A stretch of DNA of 64,000 nt from Bin87 sp034423115. GTDB taxonomy: Bacteria; Chloroflexota; Dehalococcoidia; Lucifugimonadales; UBA3495. This document shows positions 58,618 to 64,000 of the stretch, in pieces. The notes under the pieces were generated by a model. The model did no database searches. It saw nothing but the letters and a program-made list of their open reading frames with translations, and had not been told where the DNA came from. How positions within the stretch are numbered: position 1 is the first letter of the stretch; each line of letters starts with the position of its first letter. Both the position numbers and the translations under genes were made by a program. Location of the stretch: contig DAOUJD010000039.1 in the NCBI GenBank assembly GCA_034423115.1, positions 1-64,000 on the forward strand, read 5' to 3'.

Positions 58618-59511
58618 CTATCCCCCGACGTGGCGGTACTTGATCAGCCGCTCGCCTTCCAGGTTCTGGTTCACGTAGATGTCGCCGTGGGAATCGACCC
58701 ACACGGCGTGGGCGCCGTTGCCCCACCCGGCGTCCGAGGGGCTGCCCCAGCGCGCCAGCACGTTGCCGTCGATGTCCAGGATGGACATGAATCCGTCCAG
58801 CTCCGGCACGTAAACGGCCAAATCCTCGTCGATGTAGATGTCGCAGGGCCGAGCCAGGTCCGTCCATTGCTCCAGGAAGTTGCCCTCGGAGTCGAAGATC
58901 TGCATCCGGTTATTTTCTCGGTCGGCCACGAACACCCGCCCGTCCGTGTGCACCCAAACCCCGTGGGGGACGTGGAACTCGCCGGGCTCGGTTTTCCCCG
59001 GCGCGCCCCAGGAGTCCACCAGCTCGCCATCGGCGGTGAACCGATGTACCCGAGCGTTGCCGTAGCCGTCAGAGATGTACAGCAGGCCGTCCGGGGAAAT
59101 GGCGATGTCGCTGGGGCGGTTGAATGGGCCGGCCGCCCGAACCGCAGGGTCGCTGTAGTTCCCCGACCAGCCGGTATCCGAGGGCTTGTCCCACTCGCCC
59201 ATGGTCATCAGCAGGTTGCCCTTGGGGTCGTACTTGAGGACCACGTGGCTGTTCTTGACCGGCAGGTAGAGATTCTCGTCGTCGTCGATGAACATGCCGT
59301 GGGCGTCGGTGAGGACGCCCTCGCCCCATGAGGCGAGATAGTTGCCGTCCCGGTCAAGGACGATCAGGGGGTGCTCGCCGCGGTTGAAGAGATACACCCG
59401 GTCCTCGGAATCGGTCACGATGGCTGTCTGTCCCAGCGCCCACCCCTCGGGCAGCTTCTCCCAATTCTCGACCTGTTCATATGTATACTTGCCACTGCCG
59501 ACTGTAACCAT
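58618..59511 (-). CDS. NHL-repeat protein (peptidyl-alpha-hydroxyglycine lyase-like)
   Basis: A 297-residue protein made of about six NHL/beta-propeller blades: VTDSEDRVYLFNRGEHPLIV, MFIDDDENLYLPVKNSHVVL, SDIAISPDGLLYISDGYGNARV, VWVHTDGRVFVADRENNRMQIF, DIYIDEDLAVYVPELDGFM, AVWVDSHGDIYVNQNLEGE. PAM lyase shares this fold, and bacterial members usually bind metal in the centre. No signal peptide is visible. ATG 59511 behind GGAGG is preferred over an in-frame start at 59604. Function unknown. Confidence 0.87.
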   Translation of the reverse strand: MVTVGSGKYTYEQVENWEKLPEGWALGQTAIVTDSEDRVYLFNRGEHPLIVLDRDGNYLASWGEGVLTDAHGMFIDDDENLYLPVKNSHVVLKYDPKGNLLMTMGEWDKPSDTGWSGNYSDPAVRAAGPFNRPSDIAISPDGLLYISDGYGNARVHRFTADGELVDSWGAPGKTEPGEFHVPHGVWVHTDGRVFVADRENNRMQIFDSEGNFLEQWTDLARPCDIYIDEDLAVYVPELDGFMSILDIDGNVLARWGSPSDAGWGNGAHAVWVDSHGDIYVNQNLEGERLIKYRHVGG

Positions 59512-59600
59512 ATCGTCGCCTCCTTGATCGGGCCCGGTGACACCCGGGAGTTGGTTATCGGTTGCTCTAGGATTGTCTGAGAGGCCCGGACGAAAACTCG

Positions 59601-60185
59601 TCACAATAGCCGTCCCGACTGGTCAAATCCGGCGGCAACTGGAACCCATCTTCCGCCGCCACCGACAGCCATCTCATGCTTCTGCATGTAACCCTCACTG
59701 GTTATCCGTTCCCGGTCTGCGGCAAACGTGCGGAGCACTTCACGTTCGACTGCACGGGCAGCGGCCCTGTTTTCGAATTTCCAAGCGGCACGGAGAATAA
59801 GAGTGCCAGATGCCAGTTCCAGATCCGCAACTCTGCGGGGAAGATCGTTGGTGGTGCCAATTTTTTCCACAGTGTTATCTCCGTCCAAGCTAAGGAGATA
59901 GAGGAAGTAACTGCCAGGGATGTCGGTTGGCACCCCGGATTTGAACGCCTCAAAGTCCCTTTTGGCATCAGGAACCGTTATAGCCTTGTGTCTCAATTCC
60001 AATTTCAATTCTTCCGGGCACCCTTCTTCGAGCATTGTGCGCACAGTTCTAATAAACTTGGAAGAGACCTCATGCACGGGTGCCAATGCTTCGGCATAAT
60101 CGTGGATTTTTTGGGAGCTGTCGGGGTTTGCCGTCATATATTCCGCAGCATCCAGTGCTCGTTTACTTTTGTGATGAATTCTCAT
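59601..60185 (-). CDS. GIY-YIG-like (T5orf172/MUG113-type) protein
   Basis: A roughly 194-residue protein. The N-terminal half is helical (ALDAAEYMTANPDSSQKIHD, EVSSKFIRTVRTMLEEG). The second half (about residues 100-175) has SYFLYLLSLDGDNTVEKIGTTNDLPRRVADL, with the YxYxL...KIGxTxxxxxR pattern of T5orf172 GIY-YIG relatives, then RAAWKFENRAAARAVEREVL. ATG 60185 follows GGGAGG at good spacing; a TTG at 60212 and ATG 60194 are alternatives. Its start lies just downstream of the selenoprotein stop, so the genes are likely co-transcribed. Nuclease activity is an inference. Confidence 0.75.
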   Translation of the reverse strand: MRIHHKSKRALDAAEYMTANPDSSQKIHDYAEALAPVHEVSSKFIRTVRTMLEEGCPEELKLELRHKAITVPDAKRDFEAFKSGVPTDIPGSYFLYLLSLDGDNTVEKIGTTNDLPRRVADLELASGTLILRAAWKFENRAAARAVEREVLRTFAADRERITSEGYMQKHEMAVGGGGRWVPVAAGFDQSGRLL

Positions 60186-60216
60186 TCTGCCCATCCTCCC
60201 AATCGATGCCAACGCT

Positions 60217-60774
60217 TTAGAAGGTTGTCAGCGTATCGATAACCGCCTGCTCCAACTCCCCGGCGCGGACGGACACTTGGTCAGGCGTCAGACCACCCAG
60301 AGGATGGGGGATGCCCAGCGGATGGAAGTCGCCGCGGCCAAAGGTGCGGGCGTGGCGAAAGGCCGAGTTCAGGAACGGATCGGTGCAGAGCACCACCGTA
60401 GGGATGCCGAGGTTTTCCAGCGTCATTGCGTCGTGCACACTGCACGCGGTGCAGGACCCTCAATCGGCAATCGCCGTCACCACGAAGTCGCATCGCGCGG
60501 AAAGGTCGCTGATGATCTCATCGGCGGCCGGCCGGGAATAGACGTACTTGTCCACAGTGATCACGTCGCCCAGTTCCAGGTCCTTCGCCATCTGCTCGCC
60601 TATGTTGCGCAGCAGCAGGTCGGCGTTGGCCTTGCGGTTGCCCAAAAAACCGCCGACCTTATCGTGCATCGTGTCCAATCGTGGCGCGGCCCGCCAACGG
60701 GACGCCGCATCCGGATCAATGGGCAAGGCAAGGCCCAGTTCCCGCATCCGGTCCTGGTAGTTCGTTACAGTCAT
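60217..60774 (-). CDS. UGSC-family selenoprotein (in-frame UGA read as selenocysteine)
   Basis: A 185-residue protein when the TGA at 60460-60462 is read as selenocysteine (residue 105). Around it the frame reads VVTAIAD-U-G-S-C-T-A-C-S: exactly the U-x-x-C motif that names the UGSC family, where homologues have U or C. The frame is open from ATG 60774 to the stop at 60217, and the protein continues in normal family sequence after the UGA (DAMTLENLGIPTVVLCTDPF). Immediately after the TGA is a perfect 6-bp hairpin, CTGCAC-CGC-GTGCAG, a possible SECIS. No sel genes lie in the window. Function: redox, unassigned; partner at 60870. Confidence 0.85.
60433..60462 (-). promoter_or_regulatory. Candidate SECIS-like hairpins after the Sec UGA
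   Basis: The 6-bp hairpin 60440-60454 starts 5 bases after the TGA; a second, mutually exclusive one (GTGCA-CAC-TGCAC, 60433-60445) overlaps it. Bacterial SECIS elements usually have a longer stem, so only folding software or SelB-binding data could confirm it. Confidence 0.4.
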
Positions 60775-60812
60775 CGTTCCCTCTTCAATGCAGTCATCGT
60801 TCCCTTTTCAAT
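60768..60812 (-). repeat. Tandem duplication of the selenoprotein start region
   Basis: A 23-base unit (60768-60790) is repeated directly at 60791-60812 with one base difference. Each copy has a ribosome-binding-type GAGGGAAC or AAGGGAAC followed by ATGACTG on the minus strand. The outer copy opens an 8-codon reading frame (MTALKRER) whose TGA overlaps the real ATG, so it forms a leader peptide with an ATGA junction. Confidence 0.75.
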
Positions 60813-60869
60813 AGCAGCCTGCCCCGTGCTCGACCCGGGGGCACCCCGTACTTCATACGGGGTCTGCGT

Positions 60870-61901
60870 TTAACGTTCGATCTTGCGCGTTACCCGGCGT
60901 GAACCCCAACCCGGCAGGTAGGCCGAGTGGGGGCCGCCGGCGCCGCCGGCGACGAAAATGTTGATGCGGTCCGGGGCGCGGACCACCGGCACCATCTGGT
61001 CGTCGTCTTCAGCGTCGATGTACCTGGGCCAGAAGTGGCCGCGGCGGGAGTCGCCCTGGGGCGGGCCGCCCTGGCGGAGTTTCCGTACCGGCTTGCGGGC
61101 GTGCTCGAAGAGGAACTGGCGGATGTCCCGCTTGTTCCAGCCGTCGCGGTGGAGAAACTTGGCGTGCTCAGGGCCAATGACCACCATCGTGTCGCCCATT
61201 ACGTACATCTGGACGTTGCCCAGGGTGCACATGGTGTCGGCAAGCACGGTCAGGAAGTTCCGCGAGTGGGTGGCGTGGTACATGATGTTGTGGGGCGCCT
61301 CCGCCGGGAACACCGACACCGTGCTGTCGGTCGGAGCGAAGCCGAGTTCAACGTGCATCGGTTCCCAGGGGTTGGCATCCTCGTCCTCGGCAACGCAGTA
61401 GGTGTACGCACCAGGGTGGCCGAAGGTGGCTTTGTTGGTCTCGCCGGGTATCGCGCCGCCCAGATTGAGCAGAATCAGCTTGACCGCGCGGCCGATGGTG
61501 GCGTTGGCCCGCCAACCGGAGCCGAAGCAGTTGTAGCCGCCGTTGATGTCCAGTTCCTTGACGATGGGGCCGTTGATTATCAGCAGCGGCGTGTGGATGC
61601 CCGTGGAGCACATCACTCCCCGCAGGTTGAACCGCTCGTCCATCATCGCTTCCAGGGCCGTGATGATCACCGGCATGTGCTCCGGCACGCAGCCCGCCAT
61701 TACGGCGTTGACCGCGATGCGCTCGACGGTAGCCCGTCCGCCCAGCGGCGGCAACTCAGCGATGAGTTCATCGCCCCCGCGTCCGGTGATCTCCACAAAC
61801 CGGCGAACCAACGGCTCGGACGGCGGCACCACCGGCAGGCCATCGGTCCACCCGGTCTCGAACATCAATTCAATGGCATCGGAAACGTCGGTGGCAAGCA
61901 T
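60870..61901 (-). CDS. UGSC-associated protein, unknown function
   Basis: A 343-residue soluble protein. ELMFETGWTDGLPVVPPSEP opens it; AVMAGCVPEHMPVIITALEAM (about residues 65-85), GVMCSTGIHTPLLIINGPIV, GSGWRANATIGRAVKLILLNLGGAIPG and NFLTVLADTMCTLGNV are strongly conserved-looking. I recall this family being found next to or fused with UGSC selenoproteins, and here the UGSC gene follows after 95 bases on the same strand. Four cysteines might be redox partners. Function is unknown. Confidence 0.8.
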   Translation of the reverse strand: MLATDVSDAIELMFETGWTDGLPVVPPSEPLVRRFVEITGRGGDELIAELPPLGGRATVERIAVNAVMAGCVPEHMPVIITALEAMMDERFNLRGVMCSTGIHTPLLIINGPIVKELDINGGYNCFGSGWRANATIGRAVKLILLNLGGAIPGETNKATFGHPGAYTYCVAEDEDANPWEPMHVELGFAPTDSTVSVFPAEAPHNIMYHATHSRNFLTVLADTMCTLGNVQMYVMGDTMVVIGPEHAKFLHRDGWNKRDIRQFLFEHARKPVRKLRQGGPPQGDSRRGHFWPRYIDAEDDDQMVPVVRAPDRINIFVAGGAGGPHSAYLPGWGSRRVTRKIER

Positions 61902-62396
61902 TATCGTCCCATGGCAGGCGTCGGATTATCCGCAGTTCAATCGGGGCGAGTGTAATCGTCGTGGATAGTGCCGTCAACGCGACATTCGCCCTTTATGTAC
62001 ACCTATTCCGGCACGGGGTTTGCAACAGTTCCAAGTCCCTTCGCATCGATGCGTTAGCTTCACCTATGAGCGGCATCCGATGCACTCGTCTGCCCGGCAC
62101 GCAGACGTTACTAGTTCATTCACCCTACAACCGGAACTTACACGCTGTCGTATTAAGCAGTAATGAGCGCCTCAATTGAGTGTGCGGGATTCGGATAGCA
62201 GAAGAATTGAGCGCAAATAGCGCCTCAATGCGCATAGGCCATTTTACCCATAGACCGGATTAGAGCCAGATATTACGTTTTCTTGAGTCGTGGCGGCGGG
62301 CGGTTAGGGGCTGATTCATTTTGGCCGTCCACATGCGACAGGCCACGAAATTGGGATCCCATCGGCCGATTTGTCCGTGGGAGGGAGATAACCGAA
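61902..62396. other. Divergent non-coding region before the LuxR-type gene
   Basis: No credible gene in these 495 bases. It is noticeably less GC-rich than coding neighbours, especially at 62150-62280, and contains inverted repeats: CTCAATTGAG (62171-62180, with GAGCGC before it) and ATTGAGCGC-AAATA-GCGCCTCAAT (62206-62229). These may be operators of the PAS-LuxR regulator. A possible antisense or small RNA cannot be excluded. Confidence 0.5.
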
Positions 62397-63197
62397 GTGA
62401 CGCCGGATGGGCTGTTTGGGCTCTTGTCGTCAGCGCAGTGCGGCGCTTTCGTCCTGGCCACCGACCAGACGGTGGTTTTCTGGAACCGCCGCGCCCGTGA
62501 AATCCTCGGTTATTCCCCAGACCTTGTCCTTGGCCAGCGTTGCTCCGCTATCGCACGCGAGGCGGAAGGAAACACCCTGACCCACGACTGCGAGTCCGGT
62601 TGTCTGATGGTGCGCAGCCTGCGCGCTGGTCTGGTGCCCAGTCGAGCCAGGTTGCAGATGCGATGCTCCTGGGGCGAGTGGAAATGGGTGGTGGTAACAC
62701 CGATGGTGGTTTCGGGGGTAGAGGATGACGGCCCATTGCTGGTCTACCTGTTCGGCGATTCGGGCGAAGTCGCGCTTTCCGCGGACGTCCGGCGGTTGAT
62801 CGAGTTGGCCGGAGGCACCGGCTCTGTATCGTACGACCGTTACCCAAACGTCGGCAGCGGTGGCTCCGAGTCCCCCAGGGTGGCCGAGTCGCCGGTTGAC
62901 GATTACCTGGTACTCGACGCCGCCGCACGCGGATCGCCGGACGAACCTGATCAAAGCGACACTGAGGTCCCGGAGTCCGAACCCAGGCCATCCCCGGTGA
63001 GATTGACCCAGCGGGAGCGGCAGGTATTGTCCTATCTGGCTCAGGGCTGGGACACCAGGTACATCGCCCAGGAATTGGGCGTGAGTTGGTACACGGCGCG
63101 AAACCACATCGACAACCTGCGAGTCAAGCTGGGCGCGTCCAACCGTCTGGAAGCTGTCATGGTTGCCATGCGCCTGGGACTAATCCAACCCGAATAA
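62397..63197 (+). CDS. PAS-LuxR transcriptional regulator
   Basis: A 266-residue regulator. The N-terminal PAS-like domain (GLLSSAQCGAFVLATDQTVV, FWNRRAREILGYSPDLVLGQ, about residues 5-50) includes a HDCESGCLMV stretch with two cysteines, which could bind a cofactor; then a variable linker with a high glutamate and proline content. The C-terminal LuxR HTH (LTQRERQVLSYLAQGWDTRY, IAQELGVSWYTARNHIDNLR, VKLGASNRLEAVMVAMR) is complete. GTG 62397 is chosen because GAGGGAG lies 9 bases before it. It probably binds upstream inverted repeats. Confidence 0.88.
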   Translation: MTPDGLFGLLSSAQCGAFVLATDQTVVFWNRRAREILGYSPDLVLGQRCSAIAREAEGNTLTHDCESGCLMVRSLRAGLVPSRARLQMRCSWGEWKWVVVTPMVVSGVEDDGPLLVYLFGDSGEVALSADVRRLIELAGGTGSVSYDRYPNVGSGGSESPRVAESPVDDYLVLDAAARGSPDEPDQSDTEVPESEPRPSPVRLTQRERQVLSYLAQGWDTRYIAQELGVSWYTARNHIDNLRVKLGASNRLEAVMVAMRLGLIQPE

Positions 63198-63470
63198 CGC
63201 CACTGGCCGGTTAGGCTTTCGCTTTGATGCGGCGGAAGATTGATGCCAATCCTTAGAGCGCCAGCCTGAAGGCGATAATTTTCGTCGTGTTCAGACAGTT
63301 CGAGGAGTGTTCCAGACCCTTCCGCCGTTGCGTTTATCACAGCAATCCGTCGAGCGCGAGAGACTTTGACATGGGTGAGCATTCCCAATAGAGTTGCAAA
63401 GATGGTAGAAACTCAGATCGCGTGATTCGCGACCATCACACGACCACCGGATCACACGAGGACTTTATTC

Positions 63471-64000
63471 ATGGCATTGCAGTTTGGCGTATTCGATCAC
63501 ATCGAGCCCATACCCGGCGTAGCGCTGGATCAAATTTACCGGGAACGCTTGGAGCAGATTGCGTGGTTGGATGACGTTGGGTTTTATTCCTACCATCTGG
63601 CAGAGCACCACACTCCGGCGGTCCACAGTCTTGCGCCGTCCCAGAACGTGTTCCTGGCGGCGGCGGCCGAAAGGACAAAGACCATGCGCCTGGGCCCGTG
63701 CGTGTACGTGCTGCCGTTGCACCACCCCGTGCGCCTGATCGAAGAGATCTGCATGCTGGACAACATCAGCGACGGACGGATGGACATCGGCGTAGGACGC
63801 GGCGGAGTGATCGAAGCATACTTCTGGGGACAGGACTCTGACGTGGAGATTAACTATTCCCGGTATCTGGAGACACTGGCAGTAGTCAAAGAGGGCCTTG
63901 CCAACGATTCCCTGACCTACCGGGGAGAGTTTTACAATTTTGACGACCTCCCGATGCGTTTGAGGCCAAAGCAGGACCCCCACCCACCCTTCTGGTATAT
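63471..64000 (+). CDS. LLM-class flavin-dependent oxidoreductase (cut by right edge)
   Basis: Only the first 176 codons are in the window. MALQFGVFDHIEPIPG, LERLEQIAWLDDVGFYSYHLAEHHTP-like stretch (about residues 25-50), LGPCVYVLPLHHPVRLIEEICMLDNISDGRMDIGVGRG (about 82-118) and PMRLRPKQDPHPPFWY match the luciferase-like fold, including the E-H-H contact loop. GAGGA lies before ATG 63471. The preceding 270 bases hold no clear gene or promoter. Confidence 0.93.
   Translation, partial: MALQFGVFDHIEPIPGVALDQIYRERLEQIAWLDDVGFYSYHLAEHHTPAVHSLAPSQNVFLAAAAERTKTMRLGPCVYVLPLHHPVRLIEEICMLDNISDGRMDIGVGRGGVIEAYFWGQDSDVEINYSRYLETLAVVKEGLANDSLTYRGEFYNFDDLPMRLRPKQDPHPPFWY

Noticed and set aside
60460..60774. 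Reading TGA 60460-60462 as a real stop, giving two hypothetical genes or a nonsense pseudogene
   Set aside because: The UGSC motif spans the codon, the frame is clean on both sides and the family is known to carry Sec at this place.

Overview
The window is GC-rich, gene-dense bacterial DNA with short intergenic gaps, many ATGA/TGATG overlaps and frequent GTG or TTG starts. The gene content resembles free-living or host-associated Chloroflexota of the SAR202/Dehalococcoidia type: several luciferase-like flavin monooxygenases, many small-molecule oxidoreductases and hydrolases, a UGSC-type selenoprotein, and a compact rpsB-tsf-pyrH-frr-uppS-cdsA-dxr-rseP block. That placement is an inference from gene content; there is no rRNA here to test it.

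Layout. 0-2.8 kb is an accessory island: the 3' part of an IS110-family transposase, a non-coding stretch with a dispersed repeat, a two-gene module of a ThsB-like TIR protein and a small partner (candidate anti-phage system), and a frameshifted GNAT acetyltransferase. 2.9-8.2 kb holds a malate/lactate-type dehydrogenase, TauE/SafE and ChrA-type transporters, and a leftward set (unknown protein; MTHFS-like protein followed by a Yip1 membrane protein). 8.4-12 kb carries lysS, a Uma2-type nuclease and serS. 12.1-18.4 kb is a catabolic-looking cluster: a small unknown protein, a NodB-type deacetylase, a cobalt-type nitrile hydratase/thiocyanate hydrolase with its beta chain split in two, two D-threonine-aldolase-fold proteins (one lacking the PLP lysine), and two half-size ThDP proteins like ComD/ComE. 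18.6-20.4 kb has a HEPN-TPR protein and an alpha/beta hydrolase. 20.6-25.5 kb is a decarboxylase, tandem-ACT, HpaB-like, MOSC and HNH series. 25.6-35.5 kb contains a DAO-type oxidase, an ABC-2 exporter, an M20 amidohydrolase, CoxG-like, TenA-like, cyclase and DUF4258 genes, and an amidohydrolase.

35.7-42.8 kb is the conserved translation, nucleotide and envelope block. 42.9-49.4 kb mixes an enoyl-CoA hydratase, a cupin, LLM, FKBP and SDR genes, and a YtkA-like protein with an unknown polytopic membrane protein. 49.5-55.7 kb has a NYN-LOTUS protein and a leftward yqeY-purQ-eamA-purL set, followed by tRNA-Leu(CAA). 56.2-64 kb contains an FMN alpha-hydroxyacid oxidase with a C-terminal SHOCT tail, two LLM oxidoreductases (one cut by the right edge), an NHL-repeat protein, a GIY-YIG-like protein, a UGSC selenoprotein with an in-frame UGA codon and its usual partner, and a PAS-LuxR regulator.

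The strongest points for follow-up are the recoded UGA at 60460-60462, the TIR module at 1248-2310, and the hydratase cluster with its catalytically stripped PLP-fold paralogue. Promoters of the form TG-n-TATAAT are visible at many genes, and two genes look leaderless. No CRISPR array was seen.
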